Shown piece by piece: positions 1-7,337 of a DNA stretch of 64,000 nt (positions are counted from its first letter, which is position 1; each line of letters starts with the position of its first letter). Source of the stretch: Rhodomicrobium lacus (GTDB lineage Bacteria > Pseudomonadota > Alphaproteobacteria > Rhizobiales > Rhodomicrobiaceae); assembly GCF_003992725.1 (NCBI RefSeq), contig NZ_RZNF01000012.1, positions 1,054,001-1,118,000 of the forward strand, in the 5' to 3' direction. The position numbers and the translations under genes are program-made. Under the pieces are notes generated by a model that was not told where the DNA came from, did not search any database, and worked only from the letters and a program-made list of their open reading frames with translations.

Positions 1-399
1 CCCGCGCAGGCTGGCGCACAGTCTTGGCGGCGCTCACAGCCGGCAGTGACCCGTTTCAAGGGGGTCAGCGCTGAAAGGAAGTCCGACGAGATGCCGGTCA
101 CCCCGGTGCTGTCGTCAAGTGACGCCAGGAAGGCGTTCGCCGATGCGCCGTCCGCTCACCTGCGCCCGGGACTTTACACCGAATTCGTGACGAACGATCA
201 TCGCCGTCTGGCGCTGGTGATCGTCAGCCGTGAGCCAATCACGGATCAGGTCATACCGGATAACGCCAGGCTCATGTCCATAACAGAGGCCGGAACCGGC
301 AATGTCGTGAGCTTCGCGTGGGGCCGCTGGATCTATCGCGTCGCAATCGAGGACAAAGGCATGGAGCCCGACGCTCCCGTTGTCCAAAAGCGGATCTAG
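1..399 (+). CDS. C-terminal part of an unrecognised protein (5' end outside window)
   Basis: The frame is open from base 1 to the TAG at 397-399, so the gene probably begins upstream of the window. Internal start candidates are a GTG at 46 and an ATG at 91, neither with a convincing ribosome binding site. The visible 132 residues begin Gln/Ala/Arg-rich. They then form a compact mixed segment with hydrophobic strands (RLALVIVSREP, GNVVSFAWGRWIYRVAIED). No family is recognised, and there is no signal peptide or membrane segment in this part. A terminator hairpin lies about 450 bases downstream. I am fairly sure it is coding, and unsure of its start and role. Confidence 0.5.
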   Translation, partial: PAQAGAQSWRRSQPAVTRFKGVSAERKSDEMPVTPVLSSSDARKAFADAPSAHLRPGLYTEFVTNDHRRLALVIVSREPITDQVIPDNARLMSITEAGTGNVVSFAWGRWIYRVAIEDKGMEPDAPVVQKRI

Positions 400-848
400 C
401 GGGCTGGTTTTCGGGTTCTGCCGGGCACAGTCCGGGAGCGATGAAATCGGCTCAGCATATTCGCCAAGTTCAGCTTGACCACGAACCTCGTTACGCCGGT
501 TCACATTGGCGAGCTGTGACCTTTTCTGCAGCCTGCCGGTGCTCCTTTTGATCCAGACATTTGCTCGCAAGCTTGCTGCACACGGATGCGAATGTCGAAA
601 TCGGACCACCAGATCACCCTGCGCCAAAGCGGCGTCGATGCGACGCGAACAAGCCTGATCCTCTCTGCCATCAGGAGCGTGAGCTACTTCCGGTTTACGG
701 CTCGACGCCATGCGTGCCCAGGCCGTCAACTCGCTTCTGTTCGACAATAATCTTATCTCACGCAGGTTCCTGGCGGCGGGGCTGTGCGACGCGCCACGCG
801 CTGTGGAAGTCCGGGTCACGAAGCGGACACCGCACCCGCGAAAGAAAA
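400..848. other. intergenic region with one dispersed repeat copy
   Basis: About 450 bases without a supportable gene. The reading frames here are antisense or out-of-frame and resemble no family. The only structure seen is an imperfect inverted repeat at 550-602, described separately. Confidence 0.5.
550..602. repeat. dispersed inverted-repeat element, degenerate copy
   Basis: Left arm 550-564 (GATCCAGACATTTGC) and right arm 588-602 (GCGAATGTCGAAATC) are separated by 23 bases. The unit is followed by CGGACCAC. A second copy with perfect 15-base arms, the same 23-base loop and the same CGGACCAC flank lies at 29799-29851. The shared architecture shows a repeat family; its function is unknown. 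Confidence 0.6.
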
Positions 849-882
849 AGCGCCCACGGCTGGACCGCGGGCGCTTTTTTTC
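849..882 (-). terminator. Rho-independent terminator, probably bidirectional
   Basis: An 11-bp stem with one mismatch (849-859 with 865-875, 5-base loop) is flanked by T7 on the plus side and A5 on the other. It lies about 35 bases past the stop codon of the leftward transpeptidase gene and could also stop rightward transcripts. Confidence 0.8.
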
Positions 883-910
883 TTCTGACATCGGGCAAGA
901 AACGCCGCGA

Positions 911-1969
911 TCAACGTTCCATCTTTTCCGCGGCGCTGGCCTTGATCGTCAGCTTGGCGTACCTGACGTGCGCGCTGGCGCGCTGCCTGCAATGCGGGAA
1001 CTTCAGCGGGCAAATCTTGCTGCTGATCGCCGCCTTCAGGTCATGCCCGCTCCGCGAGCCGCCTTCATTGAAGACCTTGTGAAGCGTCGGCATGGTCGCC
1101 GGAGCTTCGGGTTGCGGCTGAGGCTTCTGATCGATTGCAACAGGCTTGATGTTGTCGGAGGCGTTGCTGGCCTCGTCCTGACGCGGAGCCTGACGCTGCT
1201 TTTCGAGCGGCTTGCAGCCCGGAAGCTGGACAGCGTGGCGAGCCTTGTCGCCGCGGCGGTCGGCGAAATAATAGCGGTTGTCGCAGATATAGGCCATGGG
1301 CGGCAGGCGGTCGCGGTCGAACAGAAGATCTGCGCGGCGCAAATCGGACCAGAATTCGTTCAGCTTGCGTGTATCTTCCAGCTCAGGGGCATACTTGGCA
1401 AAGCGGAAGGGCAGCGCGAGCACCGGCACATGCGACTGGCCGCCGCGCAGAGCCGCGCGAACCGCGTCGTAGACTTCCTCCACATTCGCATCCTGAATGG
1501 CGAAGCAGCCGATCGAGGAGCATTTGCCGTGAATGAGGATGCTCGATCCGCTGCGGCCGTTCATTTTGTCGAACGCATTCGGATAGTTGATGTTCATGGC
1601 GCGATGCCAGCGGGGGTTGGGGCCGATGAGGTCATCCCATTCCACGCGATACAGGCCTTCCGGGGACTGGCGATCCCCCTCGTACATCTTCGGGCCGAGG
1701 CCGCCCGCAAACTTGCAGATGCCGTAGGTCTTGAAGAGTTCGAAACGCGGACCTTTTTCGACCCAGAGTTCCAGTGTCGAGGTTTGCTTGTAGATCCGGA
1801 TGAAGACGGGAGAACCGAGCTTCATGCCTTTGCCTTCGAACTCTGCAGCGAGCGCATTTTCCTTCTCAACCGCGCCGCGCGCATCGCGGCTTGTGGCGGA
1901 GGCTCCCTGAAAGGATGCCAGGCACAGGACGAACGCGCTTACCAGCACGCAGGCTAATCGATACTGCAT
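911..1969 (-). CDS. YafK-type L,D-transpeptidase (YkuD domain), exported
   Basis: A predicted periplasmic L,D-transpeptidase that would cross-link peptidoglycan or attach proteins to it. The N-terminus is a Sec signal (MQYRLACVLVSAFVLCLASF, cut near GASA). The catalytic domain carries the YkuD signature ILIHGKCSSIGCFAI with His and Cys in the usual HxK...GC arrangement, preceded by PEGLYRVEW as in YafK proteins. After the domain comes a Gln/Pro-rich linker and then a basic tail with two cysteines, longer than in typical YafK. I chose the ATG at 1969 because AAGGAG lies 5 bases upstream; a GTG at 1975 overlaps that site. It is a single-gene unit ending at the terminator near 850-880. Confidence 0.85.
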   Translation of the reverse strand: MQYRLACVLVSAFVLCLASFQGASATSRDARGAVEKENALAAEFEGKGMKLGSPVFIRIYKQTSTLELWVEKGPRFELFKTYGICKFAGGLGPKMYEGDRQSPEGLYRVEWDDLIGPNPRWHRAMNINYPNAFDKMNGRSGSSILIHGKCSSIGCFAIQDANVEEVYDAVRAALRGGQSHVPVLALPFRFAKYAPELEDTRKLNEFWSDLRRADLLFDRDRLPPMAYICDNRYYFADRRGDKARHAVQLPGCKPLEKQRQAPRQDEASNASDNIKPVAIDQKPQPQPEAPATMPTLHKVFNEGGSRSGHDLKAAISSKICPLKFPHCRQRASAHVRYAKLTIKASAAEKMER

Positions 1970-2710
1970 CTTCACTCCTTGTAAACTACGCCAGACCAGC
2001 GCTCGCGCTGAATGGCGGTTTGAAGCTGTCCCAAGTCATGGGAAGAACAGGCTCAAGCTTCATTTCCAGAATCGGAATGTGATCTAAGTATGACCACGCT
2101 AATACAGATTGATACAGCGTTTTAGTACAATTTTATTTAAAGATTTTATCTGCGTTAATTTCAGGAAGCCTAACTTCATAACATTGAATTTGCAAGGCAA
2201 TATGTTCGCGAAGATAATTCGATAACCTTTCAGACCTGATTTTTCTTCCGAATACTGTAGAAATTAATACGCCATCGCAGACAAGCGAAACCCGACGGAG
2301 AGCCGCGCAAGGCTTTGAAAACAAATCGAAAAAACATATCCCTCTGCGCAAGACCGCATCGCCGACAAGACCTCACGCCGAGTTAAAGCGCCCTGATGTC
2401 GAGAGCGATCTGCGAGCAACTTGGACAGTTGTCAGCCGCCGGGCTTAATGATCGGCGTTAATCTGCTGCGCGACGGCGCTACGCGGCGCCTTGAGCGTAT
2501 AATTGCCCCGTTGTTCAGCGCCCTGCGCGCTTTTTGCGCACTTCCACCCGCATCGTAATCGCCCGACGCGCAGCCTCGGAGCGCTTCGATAACCGATCCT
2601 CAAGCAGGCGACGGCCAATTTGACAAATTCCGGGCTACCGTCAGCCGGTTTCGCCAGAACGCGCGCTTCTGTCGCAGATACAGGCCGTCATAATATTGCA
2701 CACCAGAACT
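1970..2710. other. long intergenic region with an AT-rich patch
   Basis: No gene is supportable. Bases about 2085-2350 are clearly richer in A+T than the rest of the window. The only notable frame there, a 72-codon minus-strand ORF at 2133-2351, has no ribosome binding site and no family resemblance. The region leads up to the sigma-54 promoter at 2713. Confidence 0.5.
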
Positions 2711-2711
2711 C

Positions 2712-2728
2712 TTGGCACGGCAATTGCT
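2712..2728 (+). promoter_or_regulatory. sigma-54 (RpoN) -24/-12 promoter
   Basis: TTGGCACGGCAATTGCT matches the RpoN consensus TGGCAC-N5-TTGCW with the required GG-N10-GC spacing (-24 element 2713-2719, -12 element 2724-2727). Transcription would start near 2739. The match is seen directly; activity is inferred. No clear enhancer-binding-protein site was identified upstream. Confidence 0.75.
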
Positions 2729-2738
2729 TTAAATCTGC

Positions 2739-2854
2739 TTGCGCTGCGCAAGCCGTGATGGTCGGATTGGCGTGACGTGACCCAGTTGGAACGGGAAACT
2801 CAGTCGCCGGTTGTTCGGGGTACTCCCTTGCCCCCGATAACCGGCGCTTTTTTT
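2739..2854 (+). ncRNA. candidate sigma-54-dependent small RNA, about 115 nt
   Basis: The predicted transcript starts about 12 bases after the -12 element and ends at a strong intrinsic terminator. It opens with a perfect little hairpin (TTGCG-CTG-CGCAA, 2739-2751), has a single-stranded middle around 2752-2800, and closes with the terminator stem. No ORF of useful length lies inside. It is not a sRNA family I recognise. The downstream phyR-like start is at 2982, beyond the terminator. The alternative is a leader or attenuator for that gene. Confidence 0.55.
2805..2854 (+). terminator. Rho-independent terminator
   Basis: A long hairpin (about 16-bp arms with a few mismatches, CGCCGGTT... with ...AACCGGCG, 2805-2846) is followed directly by a run of seven T. 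It is oriented for rightward transcripts and lies between the sigma-54 promoter and the phyR-like gene. Confidence 0.85.
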
Positions 2855-2981
2855 GGAAGAACAGGGCGCAGCACCAACCTCAGACTAACTTTCAGCTTTT
2901 CCCGCACTTTCATCTCCAGTATGGTCGGATATCCTTGCCGAGCCAATGCTTCGGGCTTTTTACTGAGGGTTCCGTTCGATA

Positions 2982-3713
2982 ATGAGCGATGCTGCCTCCA
3001 GCGAACTTATAAAGAATATATTTCGATATGCTTCGTGCATTCTCGGAAACCGGCAATTGAGCCGTATTGCCATTATCGAGGCTTTTAAGGCGCGGGCCCT
3101 GAAGGGCGGATCGTCGAGACTTGAGCTTTACCGCCTCGTGAACGAGTATTCCGCGTCGAATGCGCCTCTTGCCGACGTTCGCTTCAGCGGAGGGCGCGGT
3201 ATCGCCGCTGAACTTCTGCGGCTTTCCGGCGAGCACCGCCAGATCGTGGCCCTGCGCGCTGTCATGGGCCTGCCGTTTGTCGACGTGGCGGAAGTGATGG
3301 GGATGACCGAGCCCGCGGTTCGACGGGCATATATTTCATCGATCCGGGAATTGCGCGCCAAACCCGCAGTGCTGATAATCGAAGACGAAGCGATGATCGC
3401 GCTCGATCTCCAGAAAATTATCAAGACGCTCGGCCTTTCCGTCGCCGGCATCGCAAAAAATCGAGCCGAAGCCTTGCGCATAGCGGGCCAGTCTCGACCG
3501 AAGCTGATTGTCGCCGATTATCGGCTCAGGGACGAAACCGGTATCGATGTGGTGAATGCGATCCGCGAACAGATCCACGCGGACGTCATTTACCTCACCG
3601 CGCATCCGGAAGCTGTCACCGAGCAGCTTGGCGCGGCAAGCGAAGTGGTGCTGGCAAAGCCGTTCAACCCGCGCGCACTGGTCGCCGCTGTCCAGTCGAA
3701 GCTCGCGGCGTAA
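2982..3713 (+). CDS. PhyR-like response regulator (sigma-factor-like domain plus receiver)
   Basis: PhyR proteins control the general stress response of alphaproteobacteria. When phosphorylated, their ECF-sigma-like half sequesters the anti-sigma factor NepR and frees sigma EcfG. Residues 1-125 look like sigma region 2 and region 4 (LSGEHRQIVALRAVMGLPFVDVAEVMGM). Residues 128-243 are a CheY-like receiver with the acidic pair E134-D135, phospho-acceptor D179 (VADYRL), T206 and K226. At 243 residues it is slightly short for PhyR. The usual neighbours nepR and ecfG are absent, so it may be a paralogue rather than the master regulator. The ATG at 2982 has a weak GAGGG 12 bases upstream. Confidence 0.82.
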   Translation: MSDAASSELIKNIFRYASCILGNRQLSRIAIIEAFKARALKGGSSRLELYRLVNEYSASNAPLADVRFSGGRGIAAELLRLSGEHRQIVALRAVMGLPFVDVAEVMGMTEPAVRRAYISSIRELRAKPAVLIIEDEAMIALDLQKIIKTLGLSVAGIAKNRAEALRIAGQSRPKLIVADYRLRDETGIDVVNAIREQIHADVIYLTAHPEAVTEQLGAASEVVLAKPFNPRALVAAVQSKLAA

Positions 3714-3811
3714 GGCGGGGTCCCGAGCGGCTGCCAGAGAAGGCCAGAGCCGGGTCCGATCCATGATCCAACCCGATCGGTGAATCCGCCTTCATTTCCG
3801 GAAGAGCCCGT

Positions 3812-3828
3812 TGCCGATCTGATTGCGA
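3812..3828. repeat. 17-bp fragment shared with palindrome at 42571
   Basis: TGCCGATCTGATTGCGA here is identical to 42571-42587, where it forms one arm and loop of a perfect palindrome. It looks like a half-copy of a dispersed element. Confidence 0.5.
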
Positions 3829-3850
3829 AGCCAGCCCTGCTATGGAACGA

Positions 3851-4261
3851 TCACGGCTGCTTTTCGAAGTCGCCATCGACATAGTACCAGCGGCCATCTT
3901 CGCGGACGAAGTGGCTCGTTTCGCGGATTTCCCACACGCGGCCATTCGCCTTGTAACGCGCGACGAATTCGACATCGGCGGTGTCGGGTCCGGTGACATC
4001 ATGACGCAGAACTTTCAGTCCCAGCCAACGGCGTGCCGATTTCTCGACATCGAGATCGGTCGGACGCGTGCTCTCGTGCCAGGTTGCGAGCAGATAGTCC
4101 TGAAGCTTCAGCCCGAACCCCGTATAGCGGGATCTCATCAGCGCCTCGGCGTCCGCCGCAGGCTCGCCATCATGCAATCTTTGGCAGCACCGCTCATAGG
4201 TAAGGTGGCTGCCGCAGGGGCAAGGCCCACGATACGTCTTTTCCTCTGTCATGTCGGCCAT
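3851..4261 (-). CDS. ychJ: YchJ-family (UPF0225) protein with SEC-C zinc motif
   Basis: A small soluble protein of uncertain function. It begins with a SEC-C-type cysteine cluster (CPCGS...YERCC) expected to bind zinc. The following domain has the YchJ pattern ALMRSRYTGFGLKLQDYLLATWHESTRP and ends in the NTF2-like stretch VEFVARYK...SHFVREDGRWYYVDGD. The ATG at 4261 has GGAAG just upstream and gives 136 residues; a start at 4303 would add an unlikely leader. It is divergent from arfB, and the two starts are about 170 bases apart. Confidence 0.85.
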   Translation of the reverse strand: MADMTEEKTYRGPCPCGSHLTYERCCQRLHDGEPAADAEALMRSRYTGFGLKLQDYLLATWHESTRPTDLDVEKSARRWLGLKVLRHDVTGPDTADVEFVARYKANGRVWEIRETSHFVREDGRWYYVDGDFEKQP

Positions 4262-4428
4262 GTCACTTCCGTTTGCGCACGCTCTCTCAATGGCGGCCAG
4301 CAAATCCCGCCATCGAACCGCGTGCTAACCCGCGTTCCTTAATCCGTATCGAAGACGTCGGCGATAAGCTACAAGCGAGGGTGCCTTTTTGGGCGACAAA
4401 GCAACACAACCAGGCGGGCAGGATCGGG

Positions 4429-4851
4429 ATGATTGCGGTTACGGACAGGATCGACCTCGACGAGGGCGAGATCGCCGTCACGTTCATCCGCGCGAGCGGC
4501 CCCGGCGGTCAGAACGTCAACAAGGTTTCGACCGCAGCGCAACTGCGCTTCGACGCACGCCGCTCGCCAAGCCTGCCTGATGCGGTGCGATGGCGACTTG
4601 AGCGCATCGCCGGTTCGCGGTTGACGAAGGAGGGCGAGATCGTGCTCACGGGCGGCAGTTACCGCACTCAGGAGGCCAATCGAAAGGACGTCATCGACAG
4701 GCTCGTTCGCATGATCCGGCAGGCCGCCATCGAGCGGCCTGTCCGCAGGCCCACGCGTCCGACGCTTGGCTCGAAACAGCGGCGGCTCGCCGGAAAGTCG
4801 AAGCGGAGCGAAGTCAAGCGCCAGCGGCAAGCACCCGCCGCCAGCGATTAG
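4429..4851 (+). CDS. arfB: alternative ribosome-rescue factor ArfB (peptidyl-tRNA hydrolase, YaeJ/ICT1 family)
   Basis: ArfB releases peptides from ribosomes stalled at mRNA ends, hydrolysing peptidyl-tRNA with a release-factor-like GGQ loop. The motif SGPGGQNVNKVST is at residues 23-35 (GGQ 26-28). The C-terminus is the expected basic tail that enters the empty mRNA channel (KQRRLAGKSKRSEVKRQRQ). Starting at ATG 4429 gives 140 residues, the usual family length; the frame extends upstream to 4273 without family similarity. The window also encodes tmRNA, so this cell has two rescue routes. Confidence 0.92.
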   Translation: MIAVTDRIDLDEGEIAVTFIRASGPGGQNVNKVSTAAQLRFDARRSPSLPDAVRWRLERIAGSRLTKEGEIVLTGGSYRTQEANRKDVIDRLVRMIRQAAIERPVRRPTRPTLGSKQRRLAGKSKRSEVKRQRQAPAASD

Positions 4852-4899
4852 CGTGGTTTCGCCCCGCGTCATCGATTGATGCCGCAGGGCTGCCTCCGG

Positions 4900-6264
4900 T
4901 TAAGCGGCCACGGCGGGCAGCTCGGAAAGGGCTGTCGCAAGCGCGCCTTCATCGTAGTCCTGATCGATCATCCGGCCTTCGAAATAGCTGATGTACGCGC
5001 CCATATCGAAATGGCCATGGCCCGAGAGGTTGAACAGGATGGTTTCGGCCTTGCCTTCCGCCTTGCAGCGCAGCGCTTCGTCGATCGCGCACCGCACCGC
5101 GTGGGTCGACTCGGGCGCCGGCACGATGCCTTCGGCCCGCGCGAACTGAACGCCCGCATCGAAACACGCCCTCTGGTGATAGGCGCGCGCCTCGATCAGG
5201 CCCAGTTCATGGACATGCGAAACCATCGGCGCCATGCCGTGGTAGCGAAGGCCGCCGGAATGCGTCGCGGGCGGCATGAACGTCGAGCCGAGCGTGTGCA
5301 TCTTGACGAGCGGAGTCAGGTGCGCGGTGTCGCCGAAGTCGTAAGCGTACTTGCCGCGCGTCAGGGTCGGACAGGAGGCGGGCTCCACGGCGATGATGCG
5401 ACGCTTCCGGCCGCCGCGCAGGTGCAACCCGATGAACGGGAACGCAACGCCGGCAAAGTTCGAGCCGCCTCCCGTGCAGCCGATGACGATATCCGGATCG
5501 TCCCCCGCCAGCTCGAATTGCTGGATGGCCTCCAGGCCGATGACGGTCTGGTGGAGCATCACGTGGTTCAGCACCGAACCGAGCGCATATTTCACCGCAG
5601 GGTCTTTGACGGCGATCTCCACCGCTTCGGAAATGGCCATGCCGAGCGAGCCCGGGCTGTTCGGGTTTTGCGCAAGGATGGCGCGACCGGACTCCGTCTG
5701 ATCCGACGGCGAGGCGATGCAGCGCGCACCATAGGTTTCCATCAGCGCGCGGCGATAGGGCTTCTGATCGTAGGACACGCGGACCTGGAACACGGTCACG
5801 TCGATGCCGAACAGCGCGCCCGCGAAAGCGAGCGATGCGCCCCATTGTCCGGCGCCCGTTTCGGTGGACAGGCGCCGAATTCCCGCCTCCTTGTTGTACC
5901 AGGCCTGAGGCACGGCGGTATTCGGCTTGTGCGATCCGGCGGGCGAGACGCCTTCGTTCTTGTAGTAGATCCTGGCGGGAGTGCCGAGCGCCTGTTCGAG
6001 GCGGCGCGCGCGGTAGAGCGGCGACGGCCGCCACATGCGATAAACGTCGCGGATCGGCTCGGGGATTTCGATCTCGCGCTCGCTCGTCACTTCCTGCTCG
6101 ATGAGCGCCATCGGGAACAGCGGTTCAAGATCGGCGGGACCGGCGGGCTGTTGCGTGCCCGGGTGCAGCACCGTTGGCAGCGGCACCGGCAGATCCGCCG
6201 TGAGATTGTACCAGAATTTCGGGATTTGCGTTTCGTCGAGAACGTATTTGAGTTGGTTGCTCAT
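4900..6264 (-). CDS. tryptophan synthase beta-like protein, TrpB2 type
   Basis: A PLP-dependent enzyme of the TrpB2 group, which makes tryptophan from indole and serine. The PLP lysine is K113 in NEGVSPAGSHKPNTA, followed by the RLSTETGAGQWG substrate loop and the phosphate-binding GCTGGGSNFAG. TrpB2 proteins have about 450 residues and an N-terminal extension compared with TrpB1; starting at ATG 6264 gives 454. GGAAGG sits 5 bases upstream of that ATG. The frame continues upstream to 6417 but that part resembles nothing. There is no trpA or other trp gene nearby, so it probably salvages indole or supplements a canonical TrpAB encoded elsewhere. Confidence 0.9.
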   Translation of the reverse strand: MSNQLKYVLDETQIPKFWYNLTADLPVPLPTVLHPGTQQPAGPADLEPLFPMALIEQEVTSEREIEIPEPIRDVYRMWRPSPLYRARRLEQALGTPARIYYKNEGVSPAGSHKPNTAVPQAWYNKEAGIRRLSTETGAGQWGASLAFAGALFGIDVTVFQVRVSYDQKPYRRALMETYGARCIASPSDQTESGRAILAQNPNSPGSLGMAISEAVEIAVKDPAVKYALGSVLNHVMLHQTVIGLEAIQQFELAGDDPDIVIGCTGGGSNFAGVAFPFIGLHLRGGRKRRIIAVEPASCPTLTRGKYAYDFGDTAHLTPLVKMHTLGSTFMPPATHSGGLRYHGMAPMVSHVHELGLIEARAYHQRACFDAGVQFARAEGIVPAPESTHAVRCAIDEALRCKAEGKAETILFNLSGHGHFDMGAYISYFEGRMIDQDYDEGALATALSELPAVAA

Positions 6265-6563
6265 GCGACCTTCCACTGCTGCATTTTTAGGCAACCATAC
6301 ACCAGCTTTGAGGGACGTAACCGTGGCACTTTGCGGCGGCCGTTTTTGATGATGAAATTTGCGGCACATGGCATAGCCCGCGCAATGTAAATTCGTCAGG
6401 CGCATCCAGACCGGCATGCGGACAAAAAGAGACCGAAGATTTGGTCTCCCCCGGAAGGCCGATAAACTGTAAAGGCTCCTGCGGCGCTATCCCCTTTCTT
6501 TTTCAACCGGCTTTCGGCTAGGATACCTGCTGCAACTTCGCTTTGGCGGCTGGATCCGAAACG
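6265..6563. other. intergenic region between divergent genes
   Basis: About 300 bases between the divergent trpB2 and djlA-like starts. It presumably carries both promoters, but no clear promoter hexamer, repeat or hairpin could be assigned. Confidence 0.4.
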
Positions 6564-7280
6564 ATGTCAATTTGGGGAAAACTTGCCGGAGCGGCGGCGG
6601 GCCTCGCTTTCGGCGGGCCACTCGGGGCGCTTTTCGGCGGCGTGGCGGGCCACGCGGTGGATCGCACCCTGTCGGATTCGGCCCACGACAAGCAGGTCGC
6701 CTTCACCATGGGTGTGATCGCGCTCGGGGCGAAGATGGCAAAGGCCGATGGCGTCGTCACGATAAGCGAGATCAAGGCGTTCAAGGAAGTGTTCAAGATC
6801 CCGCCGGGGGAGGAGCACAACGTCGCGCGCGTCTTCAATCTCGCGAAGCAGGACGTCGCTGGCTTCGAGATGTATGCGCGACAGCTTGGCCGCCTTCTGC
6901 GCAACGACCGCCAACTGCTTGAAGACGTGCTTGACGGCCTGTTCCATATCGCCATTTCCGATGGCCAGCTTCTTCCGGCCGAGGATCAGTTCCTTGCCGA
7001 TGTGGCGAAGGAATTCGGCTTTACCCACATGGACTATATGGGCATTCGCGGGCGGCACTATCGCTGCGAGTTGTACGACCCCTACACCGTGCTTTCCGTT
7101 TCGCCGAACGTTTCGGACGCGGACCTCAAGGCGAAGTATCGCAAGCTCGTCGCGGAAAACCATCCGGACAAGCTCATCGCGCGCGGCGTGCCCGCCGAGT
7201 TCGTCGAGATCGCCACGAAGAAACTCGCCGCCATCAACGCGGCCTATGACGAGATCCGGCAATCCCGTCTCGCCGTTTAG
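6564..7280 (+). CDS. DjlA-like J-domain co-chaperone with TerB domain
   Basis: DjlA proteins are membrane-anchored DnaK co-chaperones. The N-terminus is a short glycine/alanine-rich segment (residues about 5-30) that may insert in the membrane. A TerB-like helical domain follows (GVIALGAKMAKADGVVTISEI ... HIAISDGQLLPAEDQFL, about 45-155). The C-terminal J domain starts at DPYTVLSVSP and carries the essential HPD at 200-202, with KYRKLVAENHPDKL as usual. ATG 6564 gives MSIWGKLAG; the frame opens slightly earlier with a TTG. It precedes the ampD-like gene by 57 bases and is probably co-transcribed. Confidence 0.85.
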   Translation: MSIWGKLAGAAAGLAFGGPLGALFGGVAGHAVDRTLSDSAHDKQVAFTMGVIALGAKMAKADGVVTISEIKAFKEVFKIPPGEEHNVARVFNLAKQDVAGFEMYARQLGRLLRNDRQLLEDVLDGLFHIAISDGQLLPAEDQFLADVAKEFGFTHMDYMGIRGRHYRCELYDPYTVLSVSPNVSDADLKAKYRKLVAENHPDKLIARGVPAEFVEIATKKLAAINAAYDEIRQSRLAV

Positions 7281-7337
7281 CAACGGAAGCCGGACAGGCG
7301 AGCGGCTCAGCCTCAGAAAGCGTAGCGTACAGCCAGC

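Noticed and set aside
710-1957. 415-codon plus-strand ORF
   Set aside because: It is antisense to the L,D-transpeptidase, has no family resemblance, and arises from the high GC content.
2133-2351. 72-codon minus-strand ORF in the AT-rich patch
   Set aside because: No ribosome binding site, no similarity, and its length is expected by chance.
4876-6390. 504-codon plus-strand ORF
   Set aside because: It is fully antisense to trpB2, whose motifs are clear.
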